A DNA stretch of 64,000 bases, from NCBI GenBank assembly GCA_934047225.1, contig OW204001.1, positions 12,632,201 through 12,696,200 on the forward strand. Direction: 5' to 3'. The notes below the pieces were generated by a model. It saw only the letters and a list, made by a program, of their open reading frames with translations, ran no database searches and was not told where the DNA came from. Position numbers and translations under genes: made by a program. Below are positions 25,201 to 32,330 of the stretch, in pieces; position 1 is the first letter of the stretch; each line of letters starts with the position of its first letter. This stretch comes from Ypsolopha sequella. Lineage: Eukaryota; Arthropoda; Insecta; Lepidoptera; Ypsolophidae.

Positions 25201-26122
25201 AACACTTCAGTCATAATAAAAAATCAGAGTTCCGATCTTATTTGACATTGGTTTCTAATTTTAAAAACAACTTATTATAAATTTAATGTTATCTAAACAC
25301 ATTTGTTCAATCAAACACATAAAACTTACATAACAGTGAAAAAATTATTTGTTCTCATTTTTCATGGACGTATTTGTGTATACGAATGCTATATTAGAAA
25401 AAAAATAAGAGCTAGTATAAGATACAAATTATTTTGGGATATATTATAAGTATTATAAGATCTTGGTTATTTTGAGATGTATTATTTGGAAGTTGTTATA
25501 TTTGCTGCTAAAAATGTTAGTACAAGTCAAGAAGGTGTTTGTAATGTAACTTCCGTTTTGTTAGTTCATTCAATTGAAATGTTTGAAATATATGGTAACC
25601 TTTATAAATAACAGTACCATTTATCGAATTTGTCAAGCTAAATTTTATAATATTTTATGGTATTTAAAATATTTTGTTAGTAGTTGTGTTTAATTTGTGG
25701 TTGTTTCCGAATGATGTCACTGTGGAGGGAAGATAGGATATAAAAACAAGTTGGGCTCGCAGTGACATCATTCTCTTGCTGACACTGCTGTAGGCAGAAA
25801 CTCTGCCCGAATAAATTTTGGTATTCAAGAAGGTATCCGTTAATTTCCGTACTCCCGCCATCTTTTACTAGGAAAATATTTACTAGTGAACGTTTTGCCT
25901 GCTTGTATTTTGACAGAATCTGAAGCTTGGCTTAGAATTCATTATTTTACAAAAATGCATAAATTGCAATCCTTTTCTTTACAGGTAAAGGATATTTATC
26001 TACACCCAGACCCATTCTCAGTACAAAATGGTCTCCTAACCCCGACTATGAAAGCGAAACGACCAGAGATCCGGAATTACTTCAAACCGCAGATAGAGGA
26101 CATGTACAAGCAACTCGAATAA
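1191..26122 (+). CDS. Acsl5: Long-chain-fatty-acid--CoA ligase, ACSL1/5/6 type (13 coding exons)
   Basis: Catalyses ATP-dependent activation of long-chain fatty acids: fatty acid + ATP + CoA gives acyl-CoA + AMP + PPi. Family members sit on ER, mitochondrial outer or peroxisomal membranes and feed lipid synthesis and beta-oxidation. Exons: 1191-1274, 10653-10776, 11786-11929, 13776-13901, 14271-14470, 14946-15146, 15557-15774, 19588-19738, 21350-21460, 22290-22457, 22629-22772, 24423-24596, 25985-26122. They join in phase to 1983 nt, 660 residues, slightly shorter than vertebrate ACSL1 (about 700). Motifs: P-loop [11 protein letters not shown] (238-248), [10 protein letters not shown] at the end of exon 6, EGYGQTE (419-425), [10 protein letters not shown] (496-505), DRRK (517-520), C-terminal TPTMKAKRP with the likely catalytic Lys638. 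The FYSGDIR and VPRLLNR blocks place it in the ACSL1/5/6 clade rather than ACSL3/4. The N-terminus lacks the usual membrane anchor. The symbol is by clade; assignment to 1, 5 or 6 is not meaningful in insects. Confidence 0.96.
1754..2013. mobile_element. MITE family Z, copy 1 (Tc1/mariner-like ends)
   Basis: 260 bases with about 38-bp terminal inverted repeats beginning CAGGTGTTAAGATGAAGTTG; the right end is the inverse, ending CTTAACACCCAG. No transposase. It is related to the copy at 36599-36851. Left flank ends in TA. Confidence 0.8.
2161..3013 (-). mobile_element. GTGCGAGTCGGACTCGC-family element, interrupted
   Basis: The left edge reads TTAGGGTTCCGTACC and the right edge, near 3000, carries the inverse of the GAGTCGGACTC block. 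In this orientation it is on the minus strand. A copy of repeat A (2519-2900) sits inside it. Widespread in Lepidoptera; the class is not certain to me. Confidence 0.6.
2519..2900 (-). repeat. Dispersed repeat A, copy 1
   Basis: Shares AATCACGCAGCGAAAC, TACTGAAATATTTT and a GGTAACCGCGTT stretch, in the same order, with copies at 7015, 43100 and 58670. Confidence 0.65.
3192..3342. mobile_element. MITE with AAGGCAGCTGGAAAA termini
   Basis: 151 bases; inverted ends AAGGCAGCTGGAAAA and TTTTCCAGCTGCCTT. No coding sequence. Confidence 0.65.
3849..4016. mobile_element. MITE with 9-bp target duplication (hAT-like)
   Basis: Ends carry GGTGGATCCAGG and its inverse CTGGATCCGCC. CATGACTTC stands immediately outside both ends (3840-3848 and 4017-4025). 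An 8-9 bp duplication points to hAT-type transposition. Confidence 0.7.
4290..4840. mobile_element. Large foldback element
   Basis: Two imperfect inverted arms of roughly 200 bases: left contains GGATAGGATAATCGGATCGA, AAAAGTTGG and AGGTGTGGAG; right contains their inverses in reverse order. A T-rich spacer lies between. Confidence 0.7.
5632..5696 (+). repeat. Tandem 22-23-bp repeat, about 3 units
   Basis: Units of TTATTTTTCCTAACGTAACC; a short minisatellite. Confidence 0.7.
6282..6520. mobile_element. Foldback MITE
   Basis: 239 bases with about 64-bp inverted arms, CCAGCGGGCCTATTGTGTAT at left and the inverse at right, plus CTATCATCAAAAACATA. Open frames across it are incidental. Confidence 0.75.
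7015..7413 (+). repeat. Dispersed repeat A, copy 2
   Basis: Contains TTAGCTAAAAACACTCCAGT, TGTTGTTTCACTGCGTG, CCAACATATAATCGCCT and GGATGGGTAATAA, the most conserved blocks of the family; the inner part is strongly diverged. Confidence 0.7.
7414..10652. other. Rest of ACSL intron 1, little recognised
   Basis: AT-rich. Near 8885-8950 there is a short match to one end of the MITE at 52642 (CAAATTCATACTGG). Near 8960-9050 a minus-strand stretch resembles the end of the LINE fragment at 38925. Otherwise nothing. A hydrophobic open frame at 9972 was considered as an alternative anchor exon but has no supporting splice signals. Confidence 0.4.
10653..10776 (+). CDS. Acsl5: ACSL coding exon 2 (residues 29-70)
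   Basis: The acceptor TTTATTTCCAG precedes 10653 and the donor GTAAGT follows 10776. The exon carries the [12 protein letters not shown] segment, which corresponds to LYEGFQRG in vertebrate ACSL1. It enters in phase 0 and leaves in phase 1. The intron before it is about 9.4 kb, the longest in the gene. Confidence 0.92.
10891..10971 (+). pseudogene. Non-LTR reverse transcriptase scrap
   Basis: One frame reads [16 protein letters not shown], matching the GVPQGSxLGPxLF block of LINE reverse transcriptases. About 27 codons survive; no catalytic YxDD. Intron 2 of ACSL. Confidence 0.65.
11786..11929 (+). CDS. Acsl5: ACSL coding exon 3 (residues 70-118)
   Basis: TTTTTCAG acceptor and GTAAGT donor. 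The exon encodes NNGPCLGWR, the conserved start of the AMP-binding fold in this family, and ends in QNTFIG. It enters and leaves in phase 1. Confidence 0.95.
13425..13715 (+). mobile_element. tRNA-derived SINE in ACSL intron 3
   Basis: An A-box-like TAGTCCAGTTGG (13431) and a B box GTTCGAGTCC (13485) spaced as in a pol III promoter are followed by GATGAAGGAAATCACTGTGA (13560), close to the conserved body motif of lepidopteran SINEs. Acceptor and T stems do not pair, so it is not a working tRNA. Confidence 0.65.
13776..13901 (+). CDS. Acsl5: ACSL coding exon 4 (residues 118-160)
   Basis: A long T-run then TTTCAG precedes 13776 and GTGAGT follows. The exon encodes [17 protein letters not shown] and VPLYDTLG, both ACSL hallmarks. 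Phase 1 in and out. A SINE ends roughly 60 bases upstream of the acceptor. Confidence 0.96.
14271..14470 (+). CDS. Acsl5: ACSL coding exon 5 (residues 160-226)
   Basis: TTCTTTTCAG acceptor; GTAAGT donor at 14471. The exon encodes the linker region of the N-terminal domain ([17 protein letters not shown]), the least conserved part of the family. It enters in phase 1 and exits in phase 0. No stop occurs at the donor, so reading runs on into the intron for about 170 bases; that extension is not coding. Confidence 0.93.
14946..15146 (+). CDS. Acsl5: ACSL coding exon 6 (residues 227-293), P-loop exon
   Basis: TTCTTTCAG acceptor; donor GTGAGA at 15147. The exon encodes the ATP/AMP signature [11 protein letters not shown] (238-248), then MLTHENV and [11 protein letters not shown]. 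Phase 0 at both ends, 67 codons exactly. Confidence 0.97.
15557..15774 (+). CDS. Acsl5: ACSL coding exon 7 (residues 294-366)
   Basis: TATTTCCAG acceptor; GTATGT donor. The exon encodes [28 protein letters not shown] and a KESELKR end. The GFxxGDIR block separates the ACSL1/5/6 clade from ACSL3/4. It leaves in phase 2. Confidence 0.96.
15840..16195 (-). repeat. Dispersed repeat H, copy 1
   Basis: Inverse of 18525-18900: shares GGCCGAAGCCTACCAC and the CTTCCGCAAAATC region. In ACSL intron 7. Confidence 0.55.
17312..17372 (+). repeat. (GATA)n microsatellite
   Basis: Interrupted run of GATA/GACA units. Confidence 0.85.
17636..17905 (+). repeat. 144-bp tandem duplication
   Basis: Two units starting near 17636 and 17780. 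Both carry ATCGTTGTTGTTTTCGTAAT, CGATACCCATGTTG and TTTAGGGGTTGAATTCTG; few differences. Confidence 0.75.
18133..18192 (+). repeat. (CAGT)n microsatellite
   Basis: About 14 uninterrupted CAGT units forming the 3' end of the surrounding element. Confidence 0.95.
18525..18900 (+). repeat. Dispersed repeat H, copy 2
   Basis: Carries GGGACTTCCGCAAAATC and CACGGCCGAAGCCTACCAC, matching the inverted copy at 15840. Ends near an ACTCCGTGGCTGTATAG block. Both copies flank the long element between them. Confidence 0.55.
19588..19738 (+). CDS. Acsl5: ACSL coding exon 8 (residues 366-416)
   Basis: TTCTTTCAG acceptor; GTAAGT donor. The exon encodes the [14 protein letters not shown] and [14 protein letters not shown] segments, with the last two corresponding to the core beta strand and loop of the adenylation domain. 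It follows a 3.8-kb intron filled with repeats. Confidence 0.95.
20700..21005 (+). mobile_element. Partial copies of the (CAGT)n-ended family
   Basis: GATGAGCGAGTGAGTGGTATT (20782 on) is shared with 40520. The end GTAGGCGTTGATAGATAAAG with CAGTCAATCAGCCAG is a decayed version of the (CAGT)n terminus. Confidence 0.5.
21350..21460 (+). CDS. Acsl5: ACSL coding exon 9 (residues 417-453)
   Basis: ATTTTTCAG acceptor; GTGAGT donor. The exon encodes [11 protein letters not shown] (419-429), the adenine-binding motif, and [12 protein letters not shown]. Phase 0 at both ends. Confidence 0.96.
21896..22265. mobile_element. Hairpin-headed MITE in ACSL intron 9
   Basis: A 92-base hairpin (21896-21988) whose arms meet at ACACGAGCGTAGCGAGTGT is followed by a stretch bounded by TTTTTCAATGCAT and the inverse ATGCATTGAAAAA (22006-22260). 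Ends 25 bases before exon 10. Confidence 0.6.
22290..22457 (+). CDS. Acsl5: ACSL coding exon 10 (residues 454-509)
   Basis: GTTCCAG acceptor; GTGAGT donor. The exon encodes [23 protein letters not shown] and [14 protein letters not shown], the first half of the fatty-acyl-CoA synthetase signature; Asp503 should bind the ribose hydroxyls. Residue 499 is His where Leu is usual. Confidence 0.96.
22629..22772 (+). CDS. Acsl5: ACSL coding exon 11 (residues 510-557)
   Basis: CTTTACAG acceptor; GTAAAT donor. The exon encodes [16 protein letters not shown] and [13 protein letters not shown], the hinge region and the start of the mobile C-terminal domain. Phase 0 at both ends. The intron before it is only 171 bases. 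Confidence 0.96.
23026..23340. repeat. Near-perfect 315-bp palindrome in ACSL intron 11
   Basis: Left arm 23026-23177 (152 nt), loop 23178-23186 (9 nt), right arm 23187-23340 (154 nt). The arms are identical except for one 2-nt insertion in the right arm (near 23275). Arms begin AGCGTTATTGAAGTGGATAC. Being inside a transcribed intron, the RNA would fold to a 150-bp duplex. It encodes nothing. Clear flanking target duplication was not found. Confidence 0.95.
24228..24346 (-). pseudogene. LINE C-terminal fragment (family 1)
   Basis: The minus strand reads [17 protein letters not shown], stop, PLQLI: the tail of a non-LTR retrotransposon polyprotein. Same family as 32085-32330. In ACSL intron 11, ending about 75 bases before exon 12. 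Confidence 0.75.
24423..24596 (+). CDS. Acsl5: ACSL coding exon 12 (residues 558-615)
   Basis: CTTTCAG acceptor; the donor is GTTCGT, a weak version of the consensus. The exon encodes [16 protein letters not shown] and ALKTFEQ. It lies downstream of the 315-bp palindrome in intron 11. Confidence 0.95.
25540..25862 (+). mobile_element. Possible solo-LTR fragment in ACSL intron 12
   Basis: Has the order expected of an LTR: a TATAAAA (25740), a GC-richer stretch, GAATAAATTTT (25809) and a short U5-like tail to CGCCATC. Termini and target duplication could not be fixed. Confidence 0.3.
25985..26122 (+). CDS. Acsl5: ACSL terminal coding exon 13 (residues 616-660)
   Basis: TCTTTACAG acceptor; the exon ends at a TAA stop at 26120-26122. 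It encodes [16 protein letters not shown] and [17 protein letters not shown], holding the conserved C-terminal lysine. The upstream in-frame extension to 25886 is intron. Confidence 0.97.
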   Translation, partial: VKDIYLHPDPFSVQNGLLTPTMKAKRPEIRNYFKPQIEDMYKQLE

Positions 26123-27030
26123 CAATATCAATACAGCCTCTAACGATTTATTTTAAGTAGTGTACTGAAGGTGTTATACAAAGAACTTTGAGTCTAGAAA
26201 CATGTTCTCTTACAATCTAAAGAATAGCCTTTGGTTTTTGCAAGTCTAACTTTCATATTACCAAGGGTATAATAGTAAAGACAAGGGTAATTGTTGAATT
26301 CCGTGCATCATTACAAAATGATGGTTTTAAGGAACAAAGTTCATTGGATAGTGCTGACTTTTTGTTTTTAGATATATTAGGAGAATTTGAGGCTCCTTCT
26401 GTACGATCGTATAATTTATTATGTAAGAATCCACATGCTGAAGAAGAGGCTGCAAATGATAAGATTGTACCAAACGATATTAAAATAATAAAAACTACTG
26501 AATATTTTCTTAAGAGAGTATAAGTAGTTTCTGTTTTAGTGTCTCATCCAGAAATCGCTTTAATTCATACACTTTCAATGACAAATGATAGACAATAGAA
26601 TAATAGCAATTTCACTACAAACGTGTTGTGACAAATATTAAACGTAAATCATTCTACTATCTACTTCAGTATAATTAAGAATGCTTGATAGTACATCAAA
26701 ATCTACCACTGCTGTTGAGTATGTAAACATACTCTTGTAGATTATAATAACCACTATGCAAATCACGTTTGAGGTCGTTTCGCTATTTAAATTTCACGTA
26801 GAATAAATTTGTATTCCCCTAAGAATTTCTTAAGTAATCTTGGTTAATTCCTAATGTTTATCCTCGCATTTTGATTTTTAGTCAAGAATCAAGATTTTTA
26901 AATGGCGAAATACACTAAGCTGAATATAGAAAATTAGAAAAATAAGTATAATGCAACTCTTAGAATTTGACACGAATTCCTAAAAAGTAATAATAAAACA
27001 TTGCTTGTAAATAAAGTTGTAATCCATATT
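26123..27030 (+). other. ACSL 3' UTR with candidate poly(A) signals
   Basis: AATAAA hexamers lie at 26487-26492, 26802-26807 and 27010-27015. Any could end the ACSL transcript; the sequence alone does not choose. An ATG-less open frame (26221-26523) lies inside. Confidence 0.5.
26221..26523 (+). other. 100-codon open frame without ATG, unknown
   Basis: Opens after a TAA at 26218 and closes at a TAA at 26521. There is no Met, so only an internal TTG could start it. The later part (DFLFLDILGEFEAPSV, then an acidic HAEEEAAND stretch and a KIIKTTEYFLKRV end) has an amino-acid mix like a real protein. I do not recognise the family. It may be a terminal exon or pseudogene fragment, or chance in the ACSL 3' UTR. 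No clear pyrimidine tract plus AG sits at its 5' edge. Confidence 0.25.
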
Positions 27031-28200
27031 GGCAATAATAATAAGAAATCAGTTATGGAGTCAATTATTGATAAAGTTTCCGAATTTATTTCGGTTTTCT
27101 TTGTGTAATATTTTGATTATACTGATCATGTCGTCTACTTGCCGTCTTTAAAAACATTTTGTTTCTGTAGGATCATTATCATCAAGGTCACTGCAAACTG
27201 ATTCTTCTTTATCTATACCTCTTTGCACTTCCAAATAAATATTTAAAATGTTGACAAAATATGCTTAAATCTTGCCCTTATCTGATGGCTAATCATCTAA
27301 AAATAAATCTTCTTTCATCGCTTCAATACTGTCATACAACAGACACGTTATAAGCAATACGTTTTGTGAGTTAGGTATGAAAGTAGGAGTAATTTTAAAA
27401 TCTTTCATAGAAGATAGAAAAAAAAAAGTTTGACGTGAATTGGCAAACATCTAGACGGCTACATTGTACGAAATCAGTCACTTAAAATACATAGTTGTAG
27501 TTAAAAGTGGAAATACTCAATATATTGGAGCCGTGCCTTCTAGGACGATTTATAAAATAATTCTTTTTTTAGAACAAATAGGCATCGCTTGAAGGAGTGT
27601 AACTTTATAATTTAGTGGAAAAAACAACCTGTGCCTATCTATAATTTGTACAATGTATATTGTTTTTTTATTACCTTCTTTTGCCGTGTGCGTGAAATAG
27701 ATTTTAAATGCGATTTTATAATTAGAGGGTGAATCTTCGTTTATGTTAGATTTAATTAAAACATGACAACTTAAATCAGAGTCCAGCAGGAAATATCAAA
27801 AAATTCCCATGTTTACACAAGACTTATCATGCGTACGAATGAATTGTTGAGCGATTTCCTTAGAATTAGCTCATAGGACGCGTAAGTTTTTTTTAGTTTG
27901 TCGCACCTTATTAAGTATATATAGGATTTCTTTTTATATTGTATTAAATAATATTCATAAGCTTTGAGCGATCGTTATGGTACTAAGTTTGTGTTGTTTA
28001 AAACCAAAATTATGTTGTTATTGATGCAAGTTGTATTACTTACAATAATTTATTTTTAAATAAAATTGGAAAAGTGATAACTTATATTTAATTTTTCCTT
28101 GTTATTCGTATTGTTAATAAAACGTGAAATGTAAAACATAGTGAACTCATCTTCATTGCAAACACAGGTGAAAACAACATTGAAAGTCTCAGCCTCAGTA
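27031..28200. other. Intergenic, nothing recognised
   Basis: AT-rich sequence downstream of ACSL. No gene, hairpin or known repeat seen. Confidence 0.4.
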
Positions 28201-28205
28201 TCAGC

Positions 28206-28276
28206 CTCTAAAGGCCGCTCCACATTGTCGGCGAGACTCGCCTGAAGGGGACCTTTGAGAATGTAAAGCGGCCTTA
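28206..28276. mobile_element. Mini-MITE of about 70 bp
   Basis: Ends TAAAGGCCGCTCCACATT and the near-inverse AATGTAAAGCGGCCTTA. Confidence 0.55.
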
Positions 28277-28495
28277 GGAACCCATTGAGAAATATTTTCA
28301 AATAAGGCCTATGCAATGCAAAACTCACAACCTTTTTTCGCCCTCTCAAAGTGGCCCACTTGTTCATATAGTAGACTAATATGTTTTGTTTCTAATTTTA
28401 TTTAACCTTATATGGTAGGATTCAGATTAACAATACAATGTTCTTTTTCGTAAAAAAAAAAAAAAAAAAAAAAGTGGCAATTTCAAAAGTAAAAA

Positions 28496-29080
28496 AAAAC
28501 GGTCAAGTGCGAGTCGGACTCGCGCATGAAGGGTTCCGTACCATTATCTATAATAATACAGATCGCGCCAAACTTCTAGTCCGCTCGGAAGTTGCTCTTC
28601 CCAAGAACGGCCCATATATTTTGTTACTGCTGTTGCGAATCGCCCCGTGTTTAGAGGGGACAAAAAGTTTGGCGCGATCTGTACTCGTTAACTTGTAAAG
28701 CCTACTTAGCTGTGATAGTTTTCTTTTTAATTTCGTTATATATACTACTGCCGTGATTTTTTTTACGTCTCCAAATACAACCGTTTCGCCAGCAGGGGGG
28801 GGGGGGACACTTGACTCTAACAAAAATTAACACTAGGGGATAGACGAGAAAAAAAATAATCATCCTCACTTTACGTGTAAGGGAGGTACCCTAAAAAATT
28901 TTTTTTTCAAGATTTTACTGTTTCACTTTATTGGCGTGATAAATACGTATACCCATGCCAAATTACAGCTTTCTAGTACTAATAGTCTCTAAACTAAGCC
29001 GCGGACAGACAGACAGACAGACAGACAGACGGACATGGCGAAACTATAAGGGTTCCTTGTTGTTGACTACGGAACCCTGC
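28496..29080 (+). mobile_element. GTGCGAGTCGGACTCGC-family element with nested MITE
   Basis: Begins AAGTGCGAGTCGGACTCGCG and GGGTTCCGTACC, ends with a CAGACAGACAGACAG run and CTACGGAACCCT. Collinear with 47281-47996. Contains the TA-flanked MITE at 28559-28681. Confidence 0.75.
28559..28681. mobile_element. TA-flanked 123-bp MITE
   Basis: Ends CAGATCGCGCCAAACTT and its exact inverse AAGTTTGGCGCGATCTG, with TA on both sides. Tc1/mariner-type termini, no transposase. Confidence 0.8.
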
Positions 29081-29221
29081 TGTGGTAATAATGGGGAGTC
29101 TTGCCAAAAGAAATAGTACATTATATCTGAGCGGCGGAAAGAAGGGTTTTGCCCATCGACGATGTCGTCGATAATACGAGACAGGCAATACCCGTTCCCG
29201 TCGAGACATATACCGGGTGTA

Positions 29222-29272
29222 AAAAAGACTGCTAAATTTAAATAAAAAAAAGACTGCTAAATTTAAATAAAA
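29222..29272 (+). repeat. 25-bp direct duplication
   Basis: AAAAAAGACTGCTAAATTTA occurs twice in tandem. Confidence 0.8.
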
Positions 29273-29937
29273 CCACATATTCCACCGATCATACTGAAGC
29301 ACTTTTCCCAGGAAACATACCCTCGCAAACCATTAGTTAAGGAAACTAGTTGAGCTTCAAACGAAAATGCGTTAACCCTAACGCACCCAGATACGGGCGT
29401 TTTTTGCGGCAACGTAGTCCATGAAACAGTTGTGCACGCGCAGCACTCTAAAATGGACCTTCGTCCTGCGAGATAAAGTCTTCAAGTTACAATTGAATAT
29501 CTTCTTCCTTGAAGATTTGATATTTTTCTTTAGAGAGTTGGTCGGTATGATCAGCATAGTATGTGGTTTTATTTAAAGGTCGATGTCTATTTACATCCTG
29601 CATAGTGCGTGTCTCAAACGATGGAAGCAATAAAATTTTACAATTATTTTAGGTTCTAGTTTAAAGCGGTGTAGCACAAAAATTACTGGACCAAATCGTT
29701 TTTTTTATATCTGAACCTTAATTCCTATTGATATGAAACATGAGCAAATCTTATACCAAAATGCTCGGCAGCTACAGTTAGCTACAAGAGTCGATGAATA
29801 AAGTTTACATGCAGCAATTTTCAAGCAGCCCTTAGTACTTGCTAGGGAGTGTCTTGGGATCAAAAGTACACGTTTTGATGTACCTTTAGACCAATTTAAT
29901 TTTGCATACAAATATGTAGTGTTTTTTGTTATAAATA

Positions 29938-30075
29938 ATGGCTGGCAACTGGAGATGGATATTCCACCATCAATTGATCCTAGGCAAGGTGGGCCACCTG
30001 GTTTTATGTCTGTTTGGGAGCTATCCTCTTACTTTTCCCCGAATAACTTCGGGAGTATTTGGGAGTAAGTAAGAT
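29938..30075 (-). repeat. Dispersed repeat B, copy 1
   Basis: Inverse of part of 49735-49948: GATGGATATTCCACCATC, AAGGTGGGCCACCTGG and GGGAGCTATCCTCTTACTTT match it in reverse. Confidence 0.6.
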
Positions 30076-30879
30076 GGTGTTTTTTTTATCAATATTGTCA
30101 CTTATTATCATATTTAAAACACAAAAAAGTATATATTATATAAAATAGAGGACATATACCTAAAAACGTAATTTCATTGGCTTCTCTCGATAGAAAAAAA
30201 AGCTCTAAAACAATCTTAAAATGGCGTTAATTATGTGTTTTAAAGCTGTAAATCTCTAAATTCGCGACAATTTTCTACAAATGCATAATTCAAAGGAGAA
30301 GGAATTTTAATTACGTGTCCTAAACAAAGCCGCAAATTCAAAATAACTTGAGTTTTGTTTACGTGACAGTTGATTAGAAAAGTATAGACAATGAAAAACA
30401 AAATTGTTAGACCAAGACTGAAGTTTACTTGGTACTGGGTCTTAAGGGAGCATATAAAAGAGGCTCTGCGAATTTTATTTTTGTCGCTGTCTCTCCAAGC
30501 GAAAAATCGCGCAGTGCGAGAGGGGCGGATTTAGGGCAAAAGGGAAAAAAGTTGGTTTTATATTTTTATTAAAAAAACTAAAATAGCTAGCATAATTTCA
30601 AATATAAAATCTCTAGATATTGTTGAAACACACCTAATAAAGTATGTTTGAGTTCTGTACATATATATGGTTCCTATTCGTCAAACGAGGAGAAAAAGTG
30701 TGTTTGAAGACCTCAGTTCAACAATTATTTCTATCGAGGAAAATTTATCAAAACATGTTTTCCAATTTCAAAACCCTAGATTAAATATATAGTCAAAATG
30801 CATATACCAGAAATTTATTAAAATTTTTCGTGTATTTCATGAAATACACAGAAAAGAAACACCCGTATTTTTTTCGCAT

Positions 30880-31308
30880 ATCGCCTTAAGGGTCGGTGTT
30901 CCAAGATTCGGGGTTCGGGGTTATGGCTTTTTAAGACGGTTAAAATTCAAATTTCTGAACAAAATAAATACCACTTGTTACCTTACAAGATGAAGTGCAG
31001 GTTCATTAAAAAAAATCACGGCAATAGTGTATAGTAACTTCAGAAAAAAAACAGGAATTTCAAGAAAATCTCTTGAATTTTGCAGCGCTACGGGTGTAAC
31101 CTGAACTTGACATCCTGTTTTTTTTTTTCTGAAGTTACTATATATTAGTGCCAAGATTTTTTTTAATGAACCTGTACTTCATCTTGTAAGGTAACAAGTG
31201 GTATTTATTTTGTTCAGAAATTAATATTTTACTATCTTAAAAAGCCATAACCCCGAACCCTGTTTTGCCCAATCTCGGTACTCCGACTCTTAAGCGCCTC
31301 ATTTTGCA
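30880..31308. mobile_element. Foldback element, about 430 bp
   Basis: Arms of about 180-200 bases, diverged: left has GGGTTCGGGGTTATGGCTTT, TACCACTTGTTACCTTACAA, ATAGTAACTTCAGAAAAAAA; right has their inverses in reverse order. About 50 bases of loop. Confidence 0.8.
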
Positions 31309-31400
31309 TCAATCAAAACTGAACTCTATGACGGTTCCTTTTACTTTAAAATAGCGCGCTCTCATCCGTGGCTGTTACGACCATCAAGAAACACGCGCTG
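31300..31400 (+). repeat. Dispersed repeat G, copy 1
   Basis: ACTGAACTCTATGACGGTTC, AAAATAGCGCGCTCT and CGTGGCTGTTACGAC are shared with 58255-58346. Confidence 0.55.
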
Positions 31401-31417
31401 ACGAAAAATTGCGTTTT

Positions 31418-32005
31418 TAGGGTTCCGTAGTACCTAAAAGGTACGAAAGGAACCTTTATGGTGAGACTCCGTTGTCCGTCTCATGCCTCATGACTCGGAC
31501 TCGCGTACAAAGGGTTTCGTACTACCACACAATGCAGGTACGGAACCCTAAAAACATGGTCAATAATTCCACTTGCAGTTATGAAGGACCAACTTCACTT
31601 GACACTTACGATCTATTAAACTATTTGTATTTTAAGGGTCTTATTAAGTGGTTCATTGATTACTTCCTAAATAATTAAATATTTGTAATTTTCAGATGTT
31701 TTCCTATGTGCGTGCTATAAGACTTACCTGTTAACGATATTTTAAGTTTCTAATTCAACTGGAAATGTCCTATAGGTTTTGATTCCCTTGCGAGTGTCAA
31801 AAATTTATAGGCAATTGATTATGTAAAGTCCAATAACTTTTTTTCGCGTCAAGTCAGAAGCCTGATTTTTTACAGCACAATGGGGCTGTAGACTTCTGTA
31901 GGAAGTGTCAGTTGGGCCTGAGCAAAAGGGTCGTGACAGACAGACAGACGGACAACAACCTATAAGGATTCCGTTTTTTCATTTTTAGGTACAGAACCCT
32001 AAAAA
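31418..32005. mobile_element. Fragments of the GTTCCGTA-ended family
   Basis: TTTTAGGGTTCCGTAGTACC at 31418 faces its inverse TACGGAACCCTAAAAAC at 31540. A second piece with a CAGACAGACGGACA run and ACAGAACCCTAAAAAT ends near 32005. Confidence 0.5.
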
Positions 32006-32084
32006 TAACCCTAAAATTAAAGAGTCACCAATGAGGAGGTTCTACAACGCGTTGGTCAAAAACACCACGTACTGCAGACTGTCA

Positions 32085-32330
32085 AAAAGAGAAAAGTTGC
32101 GTATCTGGGTCATGTACTAAGACAAGACAAACTCCTACAACTCATTATGATGAGCAAAGTGTCTGGCAAAATAAGTGTTGGTCGTAGAAAAAAGGCATGG
32201 CTTCATTTCATCGCGAGTGTAGTAGAACTTTTTTGCCTTGCGAGAGATAAGGAATGGCTGCCAACCTCCAGTGATTGCAGAGGCACTCCAAGAAGAAGAA
32301 GTTTGTTATGCACTCGTATAATTTATTTAT
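32085..32330 (+). pseudogene. LINE C-terminal fragment (family 1)
   Basis: One frame reads VKKRKVAYLGHVLRQDKLLQ, then KVSGKISVGRRKKAWLHF. This is the characteristic C-terminus of a non-LTR retrotransposon polyprotein, here without RT or endonuclease. The same family as the minus-strand piece at 24228-24346. Confidence 0.8.

Noticed and set aside
28056..28367. 103-codon minus-strand ORF
   Set aside because: It reads across a mini-MITE (28206-28276) and lacks any domain.
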